Positions 8,118-17,769 of a stretch of 64,000 nucleotides of DNA are shown one piece after another. The translations under genes were made by a program, and so were the position numbers. The stretch covers positions 2,300,114 to 2,364,113 of the forward strand of contig NZ_LAIJ01000009.1 of the NCBI RefSeq assembly GCF_001449115.1, read 5' to 3'. The DNA comes from Occallatibacter gabretensis (GTDB lineage: Bacteria; Acidobacteriota; Terriglobia; Terriglobales; Acidobacteriaceae). The notes beneath the pieces are model-generated. The model made no database searches and was not told where the DNA came from. It was given only the letters and a program-made list of their open reading frames with translations. Positions within the stretch are counted from its first letter, which is position 1, and every line of letters begins with the position of its first letter.

Positions 8118-11100
8118 TTACGGAATTATCGCGTTGAATGTGCCGGAAGGCGCGCTCTGATTGCCTATTGAATCGACACTCACAACGTAATACATGTAAG
8201 AACTTCCATTTACTACTGTGGTATCTGTGTAGTTGGTTGAGGCATCCAGAGAGGGATTCACAATAGAGTACGAGGAAGTGCCGGAGACTGCGCGGTAGAC
8301 GTTATAGCCAACCACTGCGACGGAAGTGCTTTCCGGCGCCACCCAGTTAAGACTTACTTCGAAAGGTACCGCCTGACCTGTCCCGCTCAAGGCAACGGTC
8401 GAGGATGTTCCCGTCGAAGAGTTGCTGGTCAGAATTACCGAGCCGCTTGTCGCGCCTGCAACGGTGGGATCAAAGCCGACCGTGAGAACGGCCGTTTGTC
8501 CGGCAGTGAGCGTTAACGGAAAGCTTGCCCCGGAGAGAGTGAAGCCGGTGCCGCTTATGGTTGCGGCGCTTATCGTCAGCGAAGCCGTACCCGATGAGGT
8601 GAGCGTCACTGACTGAGAAGCAGTGGAAGCTACGTTTACTGCTCCGAAGCTCACGCTGGTCGAGCTCAAGGTCAGCTTGGCTACTCCCGCGCCCAGGCTG
8701 AGCGAAAAACTCTTCGCCGTACCGGCGACAGTGGCCGCCAGCGTTGCCGTTTGGGCCGAGCTTACCGAGGAGATCGCCGCCTGGAAGCTGGCGCTGGTCG
8801 TGCCGGCTGCAACGGTCACCGAGGTCGGCACCGTTACCGCCGTCGAGCTACTCGACAAGCCGACTACCTGACCGCCTGTCGGGGCGGCCGCGTTGAGGGC
8901 CACCGTGCAGCTATCCGTTGCCGCGCCTGTTTCCGAAGCGCTGGCACAGCTCAGGCTACTCGGTATCGCTTGTCCCGTTCCGCTCAGAGCAATGGTCGAA
9001 GTTGTTCCCGTGGAAGAGTTGCTGGTTAAGGTTAATGTGCCGCTCGCTGTGCCGGCTGTGGTGGGCTTATAGCCGATTGCGAGGGTGGCCGACTGTCCGG
9101 CAGTGAGCGTCAATGGAAAGGTTGCTCCGGAGACAGTGAAGCCTGTGCCGCTCACGGATTCTGCGCTTACCGTCACCGAGCCTGTGCCTGATGAGGTCAG
9201 CGTGACTGATTGGGAAGCCGCCGCCGCCACGTTTACTGTTCCGAAGCTTACGCTGGTTGCGCCTACGGTAAGTGTGGGTTTCGTTGTTGCGCCCAGGCTG
9301 ATCGAATAACTCTTCACCGTCGTGCCTTCGGTGGCCGAAAGCGTTGCCGTTTGCGCGGTGCTCACTGCCGCGATGGTCGCTGTGAAGCTGGCCTTGGCGT
9401 AGCCGGCAGGGACGGTCATCGAAGATGGCACCGTTGCTGCTGTCGAACTACTCGACAGGTTGACTACCTGACCGCCGGTCGGCGCAGATGCATTGAGTGT
9501 AATCGAGCAGCTATCCGTCGTTGCGGTTGTTTCCGAAGCACTGCTGCAGCTCAGGCTGCTCAGTGCCGCCAGTCCGGTTCCGCTCAGAGCAATGGTCGAA
9601 GTTGTTCCCGTGGAAGAGTTGCTGGTTAAAGTTATCGAGCCGCTTGCTGCGCCGGCCGTGGTGGGACTAAATTTGATTGCGAGGGTGGCTGACTGTCCGG
9701 AAGTGAGCGTCAATGGGAAGCTTGCTCCGGAAAGAGTGAAACCAGTGCCTTTCAAAGATTCAGCGCTTATTGTTACCGAGCCTGTGCCCGATGAGGTCAG
9801 CGTGACCGATTTCGAAGCAGTCGCCCATACATTGATCGTTCCGAAGGTTACGCTAGTCGCGCTTACGGCCAGTGTGGATGTCGCTACCTTGCTCAGGTTG
9901 ATCGAATAACTCTGCGTCGTCGTACCTGAGGTGGCCTTGAGCGTTGCCGTCTGCGTGGTGCTTACTGCTGCGACAGTAGCCGAGAAACTGGCGCTGGTGG
10001 CGCCTGCGGCGACGGTCACGGAAGACGGCACCGTCACAGCTGAGGTACTGCTCGATAAGCTTACTGCCTGACCACCGGCGCCTGCGGCTCCATTGAGCAT
10101 TACCGTGCAGATGTCCGTCGTTGCTTTCGTCTCCGAGGCGGTGGCACAGCTCAGGCTGCTTAGGAGCGCTTGTCCGGTCCCGTTCAGACTGATAGCCGAG
10201 GTTGTTCCTGTAGAAGAATTGCTGGTCAGGGCGAGCTTTCCGCTCGCAGCCCCGGCACTCGCAGGACTAAACTGAATACCCAGTGTTGCCGTCTGACCTG
10301 CACTCAGTGTGAATGGCAGTTTGGGTCCGGAGAAGATGAAGCCGGCACCACTTATCGAGATAGCGCTCACCGTCACCGAACCTGTGCCCGCTGAGGTCAG
10401 CGTGACGTGCTGATCGCCGCCCCCCCCAACATTCACTGTACCGAAGCTGAGGCTGGTTGCGCTTAGCGACAGCGTAGACGGCGCTGCTGGGCCAAGAGCG
10501 ATCGAATAAGTCTGCGTCGTCGCGCCTAAACTTGCCTTGAGCGTTGCCGTCTGAACGGTGCTCACGGCGGCGATGGCAGCTGAAAAGCTGGCGCTGGTGG
10601 CCCCTGCTGGAACGATCACCGAAGATGGCACAGCCACTGCGGATATGCTGCTAGCCAGGCTTACGGCCTGGCCGCCGACCGGTGCGGGTACGTTGAGCGT
10701 CACCGAGCAGGTATCCGTTGCAGCTTTCGTCATCGAAGAGCTGGCACAACTCAGGCTGCGCAGTAGTGCCTGTCCTGTCCCGCTCACATTTATGCTCGAG
10801 GTGGTCCCCGTGGCGGAATCGCTGGTCAGGGTGAGCGCCCCGTTCACTACACCGGCGCTCGTAGGACTAAACTGAATGCCCAGTGTTGCCGTCTGACCTG
10901 CACTCAGTGTGAATGGCAGCTTAGGTCCGGAGAAGACGAAGCCGGCGCCACTCATTGATGCCGCGCTCACCGTCACCGAGCCTGTGCCCGAGGCGCCCAC
11001 CGTAAGGGACTGATCGGCACCTCCCCCAACACTCACTGTTCCGAAGTTGAGGCTGGTGGAACTCAGCGTCAGCGTAGATGTCGCCGCGTCACTGGTTCCA

Positions 11101-11333
11101 GATGGATTGCCCGTCGCGGTGCTCTTCGGGAGGGCCGCGCAACCCGTTACCGTCAGGTTTGCCAGGACAAGACTGCACAGGAGAGCCAGGAATGTAATCC
11201 TGGAGCATTTAATGGAACAGAAACTTGTACGGGCCAGCGCATTATTGCGCAGTGCAGAAAAGTTTCGAATATACGATGCGGCCAAATTGGAGCCATAACC
11301 GCACAAAAAGGGAAAATCGGATCTCTCTAACAT
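8118..11333 (-). CDS. Giant repeat lipoprotein: choice-of-anchor-D (ASPM/SPD-2/Hydin-like) repeats plus C-terminal FN3
   Basis: A 1071-residue exported protein. Residues 48-65 are hydrophobic and end in VTGC, a good lipobox with Cys65 as the lipidated residue. The 47-residue lead before it is unusually long, but no nearer ATG exists. After the cysteine come five beta-rich anchor-D domains marked by SFGTVNV and SATLAIGY-like strands. Four Ig-like modules alternate with them; each carries a Cys pair (SLSCAS and DSC) and ends in QTATL. A fibronectin-III domain closes the protein (LNWVAPESTSVAVVGYNVYR). I start at 11333 because AGGAG lies 6 bp upstream; a more upstream frame extension lacks this. 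The Thr/Ser/Ala/Gly-rich composition and extreme internal similarity indicate a surface or outer-membrane-attached structural protein; binding partner unknown. Confidence 0.82.
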   Translation of the reverse strand: MLERSDFPFLCGYGSNLAASYIRNFSALRNNALARTSFCSIKCSRITFLALLCSLVLANLTVTGCAALPKSTATGNPSGTSDAATSTLTLSSTSLNFGTVSVGGGADQSLTVGASGTGSVTVSAASMSGAGFVFSGPKLPFTLSAGQTATLGIQFSPTSAGVVNGALTLTSDSATGTTSSINVSGTGQALLRSLSCASSSMTKAATDTCSVTLNVPAPVGGQAVSLASSISAVAVPSSVIVPAGATSASFSAAIAAVSTVQTATLKASLGATTQTYSIALGPAAPSTLSLSATSLSFGTVNVGGGGDQHVTLTSAGTGSVTVSAISISGAGFIFSGPKLPFTLSAGQTATLGIQFSPASAGAASGKLALTSNSSTGTTSAISLNGTGQALLSSLSCATASETKATTDICTVMLNGAAGAGGQAVSLSSSTSAVTVPSSVTVAAGATSASFSATVAAVSTTQTATLKATSGTTTQSYSINLSKVATSTLAVSATSVTFGTINVWATASKSVTLTSSGTGSVTISAESLKGTGFTLSGASFPLTLTSGQSATLAIKFSPTTAGAASGSITLTSNSSTGTTSTIALSGTGLAALSSLSCSSASETTATTDSCSITLNASAPTGGQVVNLSSSSTAATVPSSMTVPAGYAKASFTATIAAVSTAQTATLSATEGTTVKSYSISLGATTKPTLTVGATSVSFGTVNVAAAASQSVTLTSSGTGSVTVSAESVSGTGFTVSGATFPLTLTAGQSATLAIGYKPTTAGTASGTLTLTSNSSTGTTSTIALSGTGQAIPSSLSCASASETGAATDSCTVALNAAAPTGGQVVGLSSSSTAVTVPTSVTVAAGTTSASFQAAISSVSSAQTATLAATVAGTAKSFSLSLGAGVAKLTLSSTSVSFGAVNVASTASQSVTLTSSGTASLTISAATISGTGFTLSGASFPLTLTAGQTAVLTVGFDPTVAGATSGSVILTSNSSTGTSSTVALSGTGQAVPFEVSLNWVAPESTSVAVVGYNVYRAVSGTSSYSIVNPSLDASTNYTDTTVVNGSSYMYYVVSVDSIGNQSAPSGTFNAIIP
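8641..11060 (-). repeat. Tandem 600-bp coding repeats in the lipoprotein gene
   Basis: The same strand motif, complement of CCGAAG, recurs at 11041, 10441, 9841, 9241 and 8644, giving periods of 600, 600, 600 and 597 bp (200 residues). Each period holds one anchor-D domain plus one Ig-like module. Units 4 and 5 share long identical stretches, which points to recent duplication or gene conversion. Confidence 0.85.
10420..10427 (-). other. Homopolymeric G8 tract inside the lipoprotein coding sequence
   Basis: The coding strand carries eight consecutive G (plus strand C8) at the start of the second anchor-D domain, where the first repeat has a broken run. Such tracts are prone to slipped-strand change; a one-base slip would frameshift about 70 percent of the protein. 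Phase variation is an inference only. Confidence 0.45.
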
Positions 11334-11928
11334 AAGTTTCTCCTGAAGACGATGTCCGCCAAGACAGAACAGCAAACCGTGAAACGCTGTAATTAGGCAT
11401 ATCGAACGATTGGGTCACACTCATCAGCTTTTTGTTACTTCAGTCATCAACTATTTATTACCAACTCCCCAATAGTACCACAAAAAATAGCACTACAGTT
11501 CTACCTCAAGGTAACTTGGGTAATTTTTGGAGCTGCATGATGAGTTAAAACGAGTTAAAACCAAGGAGGGGGATTATTTTTTTTCTTTTAACGTCATTTC
11601 GCCGTGGATTTCTGGACCTGTCTCTTCGAAAACCATGGTTACTTCAGGAAAGTGACTTGAAAATTATGACCAAAGAGCTGTGTTTCCGGACATTCGCATA
11701 GGTATTAAAACCAAGTAATAAAGCGCTGAACAATTGCCAGGTATGGCAACATTTGCGCGGCCCACTCAAACTGCTTGAACCTGCAAACTAGGAATATGAG
11801 CGACAGGTGTTTATGAAGTATGTGTACAACTAAAGGGGAGTACAACGCAAGCGAATTTTAGGTTAAGACTGTTCGCATTTGATTCGCATAGACATAAGGG
11901 GATAAACGAGTCCTCCGACACGCAGAAG

Positions 11929-11966
11929 AGGCAGCCGGTTTTTACCGGGCTGCCTTTTGTTTTTTG
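11929..11966 (+). terminator. Orphan rho-independent terminator
   Basis: AGGCAGCCGGT pairs with ACCGGGCTGCCT (one bulged base) around a TTT loop, followed by a T-rich tail interrupted by one G. No plus-strand protein gene lies upstream for hundreds of bases, so it may end a small RNA. Confidence 0.7.
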
Positions 11967-12920
11967 TGCGGTATTTCGAGGCTATATTCCTGCTGCATGA
12001 GCAAAGCTTTCATTTTCAGATAGACACCGTTCGTTCAGCCGAAGCAACTACATTCTCTGAGTAGCCTGCGGCGATTACGTGAACTTCATACGAGCGATTC
12101 GGCACGCTGTATTTTCTCGAATGGTGTGATCGCGGGCGAAATTTGTGCGAACCACATCAGTAAACTTTCCGGAGATACGCTGTGCGTCCCTTATGTCACC
12201 GCATCTGGCAAGTCCATCCGTGATGAGCCACAGTCCCGTGTTTCCAGCGCGATGTTCCGCGGTCATCCAGAGATGGAGGTCTGGACGGAGGCGCCTGGAT
12301 TGGATTTCTGCTGGTGAGACTGACATGCGACGAGCAGACATGTTGCGCAGAATGCGATTTGAAGGGCAAGAGCCTGCAGCTTCGACATATTCTCATGGCC
12401 TCAGAACTATGTGACGGAACGCATTGCTTTACAAAGTCAGATGCCGCCGAGGCTTTGAATCATAGACCTTGTGAAAAATTGAACTGTCTCATATTGAGAG
12501 ACGCAATAATTTCACTTTTTATCATTAAGCCTTTTATTATCATTCAGATAGATAATTTTTGGATCTCGGGGTATGTCCGCTGTGCGCGGTGAAAATTCGT
12601 GTTTTATGTGAGTCTAATTCTTGTAACCCGTTCTGAATCAATGTATTGCGGGTGATTTTTGTGAAAAACGGAGTGTCTTAATGTCACCTTAGTGTGGTCT
12701 TAATGCGGCTTATTGCAGTCGGTTGCGATTTCTGAGCTGTTTACTATTTAAATATAGGAAGTTGGTTGCCAAATTTATAAAAAAATTTGCACTTTTGCCT
12801 GTAAGCGATTGTTTCTGAGATGGTTAGGAGCAATTTTCTGTGCGCCCCGGTGTGTTCGCCTTTTGTGCGTTTTTGATGGGAGCTGATCGATAAAAACTTC
12901 ATTGAAAACTGAAAACGAAA

Positions 12921-12953
12921 CGGCCCGAATCCAAGGATCGGGCCGCTATTTTT
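12921..12953 (+). terminator. Second orphan rho-independent terminator
   Basis: CGGCCCGA(A)TCC pairs with GGATCGGGCCG around an AA turn (12921-12945), followed by CTATTTTTG. Again no plus-strand gene precedes it. Confidence 0.7.
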
Positions 12954-13203
12954 GTCTACTGATTTCAAGTATGACAGATTCCGCGAAATAATATGCAAAT
13001 TGGGCGAAGTTTTTGGGGCTTTGAAATCAATGGCTTAGAAAGTATCTTTCGCTTGAGGGCTTGACAGGGAAATGAGTGGCTGCGGTTTCGCTCCGGAGCG
13101 CAAAGCGGAATGGGTCTAATTTTCGTCAGTTATAAAGGGTCATTCGGCACTGGAGCACTACGATGCGCGTACAGTGGCTTCCTGCCGATCGGGGAATGAG
13201 CAC

Positions 13204-13674
13204 ATGCCAAAGAAGCTTCACAACAAGACCAATGGACAGATGGGCCTGACCCTGGTGGAACTGGTGGTCACGGCCGGGATTCTTGCCATTCTGGCGACGT
13301 GCGCGGTGCCGATTACCCGGTATGCAATCAAGCGGGAGCAGGAGCGCGAGCTCAAATACGCCCTTGTGCAGATGCGCGCTGCGATTGACGAATATAAGAG
13401 GGCCGCGGATGCCGGAGCCTTCCAGATCAAATTAGATAGCCTGGGTTATCCGCCCGATCTCGATACGCTTGTGACGGGCGTTGAGATACAGAATAAAAAG
13501 GTGAAGTTCCTGAAGCGGATTCCGGTCGACCCCATCACGCATCAAGCGGAGTGGGGCATGCGATCCATGCAGGATGAGCCGACGACTGATTCCTGGGGCG
13601 GCCAGAATGTCTTCGATGTGCATTCCAAGTCGGACGGTGTGGGCCTGAATGGAATTCACTACCGGGAGTGGTGA
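13204..13674 (+). CDS. Type II secretion/type IV pilus-like pseudopilin (GspG-like)
   Basis: A 156-residue pseudopilin. A short basic leader ends in QMG, followed by the methylation/transmembrane motif LTLVELVVTAGILAILA. Cleavage by prepilin peptidase after the Gly is expected, with the conserved Glu at +5. The rest (EYKRAADAGAF, LDTLV, LKRIPVDPITH, WGGQNVFDVHSKSDG) matches GspG-type pseudopilins, including the C-terminal D-rich loop used for calcium in that family. No other secretion gene is nearby. ATG 13204 is preferred over one 30 bp upstream because the leader then has normal length. Its TGA (13672-13674) is 2 bp before the next start codon, so the next gene is probably translationally coupled. 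Confidence 0.85.
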   Translation: MPKKLHNKTNGQMGLTLVELVVTAGILAILATCAVPITRYAIKREQERELKYALVQMRAAIDEYKRAADAGAFQIKLDSLGYPPDLDTLVTGVEIQNKKVKFLKRIPVDPITHQAEWGMRSMQDEPTTDSWGGQNVFDVHSKSDGVGLNGIHYREW

Positions 13675-13676
13675 AG

Positions 13677-16016
13677 ATGGGCTTTGCCGATCCGTTCCCC
13701 TCATGGCCGCACTTTGATGAAGAACTTGTTGCGGCGGCTGAGTCTGTTCTGCGCTCGGGCAGGGTGAATTACTGGACGGGGCAGGAGGGCATGCAGTTTG
13801 AGCGCGAGTTTGCAGACTTTACAGGCTGCGCTCATGCACTGGCTGTAGCGAATGGCACGGTGGCGCTTGAGGTTGCGCTGCGTGCGCTTGGGATCGGTCC
13901 AGGCGATGAAGTGATCACTACTTCTCGAACCTTTATTGCCAGCGCGGGGGCAGTTGTGGCTGTGGGCGCGCGTCCGGTGTTTGTGGATGTGGACCCGTGG
14001 TCGCAGACCCTTTTGGTTGAGGCGATCGGCAACGCAGTTACAGCGGCGACACGGGCGATTCTTGCGGTGCATCTGAGCGGATGGCCCTGCGATATGCCGG
14101 CCATTACTGCCGTTGCGCGGAAGCATGGCCTGCGGGTGGTGGAAGACTGCGCGCAGGCGCAGGGAGCAACGCTCGATGGCAGACAGGTCGGGTCCTTTGG
14201 CGACGTTGCGGCATTTTCGTTCTGCCAGGACAAGATCATGACCACAGCCGGCGAAGGCGGCATGGTCTGCACCTCAGATGAGGGGCTGTGGAAGAAGATT
14301 TGGGCTTACCGCGATCATGGCAAGGACTTTGATGCGGTGCATTCGGAACCTAAGTCCGCGAGCTTTCGCTGGGTGCATGAGTCCTTTGGCAGCAACTTGC
14401 GGATGACGGAAGTGCAGTCGGCCGTTGGGCGGGTGGCTCTGCGGAAGGTGCCGGAGTGGATTGAGCGTCGACGGGCGAATGCGGCTTACCTGGCGGAGCG
14501 GCTGGGCGGAATTGCTGGTTTGCGCGTTCCGGCAGTGCCCAGACATGTGGGCCATGCGTATTACCGGTTCTATGCGTTTGTGCGCAGCGAAATGCTGGCT
14601 GAGGGCTATAGCCGCGACCGCATTCTCGAAGAGCTTGGGGCAGAGGGCATTCCATGCGGCAGCGGAAGCTGCAGCGAGGTTTATCTTGAAAAGGCATTTC
14701 CGGTGGAGTGGCGTCCGCCCGAGCGTCTTGCCATTGCACGGGAGCTTGGCGAAAGCAGCATTGCGTTTCCTGTTCATCCGACGCTTGGCCAGCGGCATAT
14801 GGAGCGCATTTGCGATGCAGTGGAGCTGATGCTGGGACGGGCTGCGAAACACCGGCCCGGGAGTGATGGAGTTGTGCCGCGCGAGGCTTCGATTCAGCGG
14901 GCTATGAAGCTGGACGAGCTATCTAGCCTCGATACTGTGCCTGCGGAGTTGAATTGGGAGTACACAGGGGAGCACACAGGCCTGCGTGACCGCGTTGTGA
15001 TGGTGACTGGAGCGGCCGGATCCATCGGCTCTGAGCTGTGTGCGCAGATTCTTCGCTCGGGGCCGGCGAAGCTTGTATGTCTCGATCAGGCCGAGACGCC
15101 GCTTTTTCATCTGCAGGAGAGACTGCGGGATCATGCGGGAGTTGAAAAGACTTTTGTTGTGGCTGACATTACTGACCGCGAGACCATGCGGCATCATCTG
15201 GTGCAGCATGGCGTTGGTGTGATCTTTCATGCCGCGGCGTACAAACATGTGTCGCTCTGCGAGGAGAATCCATATGAGGCGTTGAAGAACAATGTCTTTG
15301 GGTTGATGGATCTGCTTACATGCGCGGATGAGTGCGGATGCGATGATTTTGTGCTCATCTCCACGGATAAGGCTGTGAAGCCAGGTGGCGTGATGGGCTG
15401 TACGAAGCGCCTGGGAGAGATGGTGCTGGGGTCGAGGCCGTTTGCGCACATGCGGTGCATCTCTGTGCGCTTTGGCAATGTATTTGGATCGCAGGGAAGC
15501 GTGGTTCCGATCTTTCAGGAGCAGATTCGCCGCGGGATGCCGGTCACGGTTACGCATCGGGAGATGACGCGTTACTTCATGACGATTCCGGAGGCGGCGC
15601 ACCTGCTTGTGCAGGCATATGGCGTGGGAGATCACGGCGACATTCTTGTGCTCGACATGGGCGAGCCTGTGCGCATTGTGGATCTGGCGGGAAGGCTGAT
15701 TCGCGGTTTCGGCAAGAGTGAAAACGAAGTGGAGATTGAATACATTGGCATGAGGCCCGGAGAAAAGCTGCATGAAGAGCTGTTCTACGACTCAGAGACG
15801 GCGGAGCCTACTTCTGCTGTCAAGATTCAACGCGCAAAGTGCTTTCCAGCTGCGTGGCAGCAGTTGTCCGGAGAGTTGCGCGAACTGCGCGCGTGCTCGC
15901 TGACGCGGGATCACGATCGCGTTCGAGAGAAGCTGAAGCAGATCATTCCTGAGTACATGTGGGTTGCGCCGGATTATTTGGACCAGACGACGATTTCTGC
16001 CGGAGTGGGATTGTAG
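13677..16016 (+). CDS. Fused DegT/DnrJ/EryC1 sugar aminotransferase and CapD/FlaA1-type nucleotide-sugar 4,6-dehydratase
   Basis: A 779-residue bifunctional protein. Residues 1-390 are a DegT-family PLP aminotransferase: FPSWPHF start, [10 protein letters not shown] (59-68), EDCAQAQGA (156-164), and PLP lysine K186 in [15 protein letters not shown]. Residues 438-779 are a short-chain dehydrogenase-type dehydratase: [12 protein letters not shown] (443-454), [27 protein letters not shown] (561-578). In that last motif the usual catalytic Tyr is Met, as in PglF/FlaA1, where Thr-Asp-Lys does the chemistry. The dehydratase half lacks the membrane domain of CapD/PglF. Together they would convert a UDP-HexNAc to the 4-keto-6-deoxy sugar and then aminate it, giving a UDP-bacillosamine-type precursor. 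GGAG lies 8 bp before the ATG. The tail overlaps the convergent DUF1989 gene by 43 bp. Confidence 0.88.
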   Translation: MGFADPFPSWPHFDEELVAAAESVLRSGRVNYWTGQEGMQFEREFADFTGCAHALAVANGTVALEVALRALGIGPGDEVITTSRTFIASAGAVVAVGARPVFVDVDPWSQTLLVEAIGNAVTAATRAILAVHLSGWPCDMPAITAVARKHGLRVVEDCAQAQGATLDGRQVGSFGDVAAFSFCQDKIMTTAGEGGMVCTSDEGLWKKIWAYRDHGKDFDAVHSEPKSASFRWVHESFGSNLRMTEVQSAVGRVALRKVPEWIERRRANAAYLAERLGGIAGLRVPAVPRHVGHAYYRFYAFVRSEMLAEGYSRDRILEELGAEGIPCGSGSCSEVYLEKAFPVEWRPPERLAIARELGESSIAFPVHPTLGQRHMERICDAVELMLGRAAKHRPGSDGVVPREASIQRAMKLDELSSLDTVPAELNWEYTGEHTGLRDRVVMVTGAAGSIGSELCAQILRSGPAKLVCLDQAETPLFHLQERLRDHAGVEKTFVVADITDRETMRHHLVQHGVGVIFHAAAYKHVSLCEENPYEALKNNVFGLMDLLTCADECGCDDFVLISTDKAVKPGGVMGCTKRLGEMVLGSRPFAHMRCISVRFGNVFGSQGSVVPIFQEQIRRGMPVTVTHREMTRYFMTIPEAAHLLVQAYGVGDHGDILVLDMGEPVRIVDLAGRLIRGFGKSENEVEIEYIGMRPGEKLHEELFYDSETAEPTSAVKIQRAKCFPAAWQQLSGELRELRACSLTRDHDRVREKLKQIIPEYMWVAPDYLDQTTISAGVGL

Positions 16017-16660
16017 GCGTTGCAGGGATTGTTCAACTGCGGGCAGTTGGAGATGAGCATCAACACATCGATCTCGGCGCGCAGCTCGACGTACTTGCCT
16101 GCTTCCGAGACGCCGTCCTCAAAGGCGAGGCCGCCGTCGGGCGTGACGGGGACGTTCATGAAGAAGTTGATGTTCGCTGTTATGTCGTGTTTGCTGAACT
16201 CGATTCCTGTGGATTCAGCCCACTGAAATGCGCCCATCATGAAACTTTGGCGGCAGGCGTGCATGGGCTTTTTTTCGATGGCGTAACGAACCTGGTTCGA
16301 CTCCTGGGCGCATGCGCCGCCGAGAGTGTCGTGACGGCCGCAGGTGTCGTCCACGATCGTGAGGAGTGCGTTGCCGTTGGTGGAAAGCAGCTTTGTTCCA
16401 GTTGTGAGATAGATGTTCTGCTGTTCGCGGATGGTGTCCTGTGCGCTGTAGCGGTCTGCCGTGTCATGTGCGTTGTAAAACAGGGTGTCGACGGCCTGGT
16501 TTCCTTCAAGGTCCACAATCCGCACCCGCTGACCCTTCTCAATGACGCGCGCAAAGTAGTCGCCGGCTTCCACGATGGCGCGAAAGACGGGTTCGGCCTG
16601 CTGTGTGATCTGCAGAGATGCGGCTGATTCGGTGATGGAAAGACTTATGGGGTTGGGCAA
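15974..16660 (-). CDS. DUF1989 / urea-carboxylase-associated family protein
   Basis: A 228-residue protein of the UCA (PF09347) family, with the hallmark stretches [32 protein letters not shown] and [10 protein letters not shown]. Family members studied elsewhere act with urea or guanidine degradation as carboxyguanidine deiminase subunits, usually as a pair of paralogues beside a carboxylase. Here only one copy is present and no carboxylase lies in the window, so that role is uncertain. The Cys/His of CGRHD are likely metal or catalytic residues. Its 3' end overlaps the end of the convergent fusion gene by 43 bp. The start at 16660 follows AAGGAG at suitable spacing. Confidence 0.85.
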   Translation of the reverse strand: MPNPISLSITESAASLQITQQAEPVFRAIVEAGDYFARVIEKGQRVRIVDLEGNQAVDTLFYNAHDTADRYSAQDTIREQQNIYLTTGTKLLSTNGNALLTIVDDTCGRHDTLGGACAQESNQVRYAIEKKPMHACRQSFMMGAFQWAESTGIEFSKHDITANINFFMNVPVTPDGGLAFEDGVSEAGKYVELRAEIDVLMLISNCPQLNNPCNAYNPTPAEIVVWSK

Positions 16661-16743
16661 GGCCTACTCCTTCTTTATGGAAGGGAATTGAACAAACCGT
16701 GCGGGGTGGGGCAAATCTCCACGCAAAGATGGCAGTGTAGCAG

Positions 16744-17769
16744 CTACTTCTGGTCTGGCGGAATCCTCCATACATTTTGCTGCATGAGGTTGGAGAGCCA
16801 CACGGAGCCGTGGCCGAATCGAACGCCGTCTCCTCCCTTGCCTGCCCATTGCTTTACGACCGCATTGGTCTTTGGATCTACCTGCGTTAGTGGAAAATCG
16901 AAGAGCGCGGCCCAGATAGAGCCAGCGCCGAAGGTGATCTCGCCGCCTTCGCCCTGCAGGCCGCACGGAATGCTGGCTACAACCTTGGCGGACTTTTCAT
17001 CGACGCGGGTGATGGTTCCGTCGCCCTGGTTGAGCGTCCAGATGGAGCCGGCTCCGGAGGTGAGGAAACGCGGCTTGGGACCGACGGGGATGGTGGCTAC
17101 GATCTTGTTCGCCCTGGGGTCTACCTTGATCAGCGAATCGTGCTCAAAGGAGGAGACCCAGATGAAGCCGTCCGCGAAGAGCGGGTTTTCCGAGCCGGAA
17201 GGGAGTTCGATGGATGCTGCAACCTTGTTTGTTGCGGGATCGATGCGGACGAGCGTGGAGGGTTTGGAGACGATCCAGACGGAGCCTTCGCCAACCGTGA
17301 TGCCGCCTTCGGAGTTGGCGGGGACGACGGAGATGGTGGCTACGGGCTTGGCGGTGGCGGGATCGATGCGAAGAAGGACGTGATCTCCGCAGCTTGGAAC
17401 CCAGATGGAGTCGAATCCGTCCGCCAATCCGGAGCAGGGGCGCTTTACGTCGGCGGTCAGGCCTACGGTATTGGTGGCGGGCACGAGCTGGACGACGTGG
17501 TTCAGGCGCGCGGAAGAGACCCAGACGGCATCCTTGGTGACTACGCTCCAGTCGGGGCTGCCTGCGACGGGAAAGACAGCGCCGGCGTGCAGATCGGCGA
17601 GTGGCCGCGAGACGCCGGGCTTATTGACGCCGGTTGCTACGACTCGCGGGGGACGGTTTGCCGGTGCGGCAGCCGGGGGCGATGCGGGCGTTTGAGCGGC
17701 GCTGATAGCGCAGACGGCAAGCGCCATCATGCAGGCGGGTCTGAGATAAGTGGCTTTCGACAACGGCAT
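16744..17769 (-). CDS. Exported YVTN/Vgb-like beta-propeller protein
   Basis: A 341-residue protein. MPLSKATYLRPACMMALAVC followed by AISAAQ is a signal peptide with probable cleavage near AQ. A Pro/Ala linker (27-45) is followed by about six 42-45-residue blades of pattern GSIWV..D.V.RIDPATNKVVATI, the signature of YVTN/virginiamycin-lyase-like propellers. No catalytic residues of virginiamycin B lyase can be assigned with confidence. I place the start at 17769 rather than at an upstream GTG because it begins a normal signal peptide and GGAG lies upstream. Likely periplasmic; function unknown. It is divergent from the VCBS/ASPIC gene across a 485-bp gap. Confidence 0.75.
   Translation of the reverse strand: MPLSKATYLRPACMMALAVCAISAAQTPASPPAAAPANRPPRVVATGVNKPGVSRPLADLHAGAVFPVAGSPDWSVVTKDAVWVSSARLNHVVQLVPATNTVGLTADVKRPCSGLADGFDSIWVPSCGDHVLLRIDPATAKPVATISVVPANSEGGITVGEGSVWIVSKPSTLVRIDPATNKVAASIELPSGSENPLFADGFIWVSSFEHDSLIKVDPRANKIVATIPVGPKPRFLTSGAGSIWTLNQGDGTITRVDEKSAKVVASIPCGLQGEGGEITFGAGSIWAALFDFPLTQVDPKTNAVVKQWAGKGGDGVRFGHGSVWLSNLMQQNVWRIPPDQK

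Larger units (their letters stand above)
11334..13203. other. Gene-poor AT-rich intergenic region
   Basis: About 1.9 kb without a convincing gene. Short frames in it (for example 12075-12341 minus) have no recognisable domain, no RBS and low protein-like character. It contains the promoter region of the lipoprotein gene, a tandem pair of GAGTTAAAAC (11542-11561), two rho-independent terminators with no gene before them (11929-11966 and 12921-12953), and a perfect palindrome CGCTCCGGAGCG at 13089-13100 upstream of the pseudopilin gene. It could hold small RNA genes or remnants of lost genes. Confidence 0.6.

Noticed and set aside
8350..11100. Regular repeats that could suggest a CRISPR array
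   Set aside because: The period is 600 bp within one coding frame and encodes beta-rich domains; there are no short repeats with unique spacers and no cas genes.
12075..12341. 88-residue minus-strand frame in the gene-poor region
   Set aside because: No RBS, no domain and competing frames in all directions; could be a remnant but cannot be supported.
14274..15773. Long minus-strand frames under the fusion gene
   Set aside because: They are antisense to an unambiguous two-domain enzyme and have no recognisable motifs.
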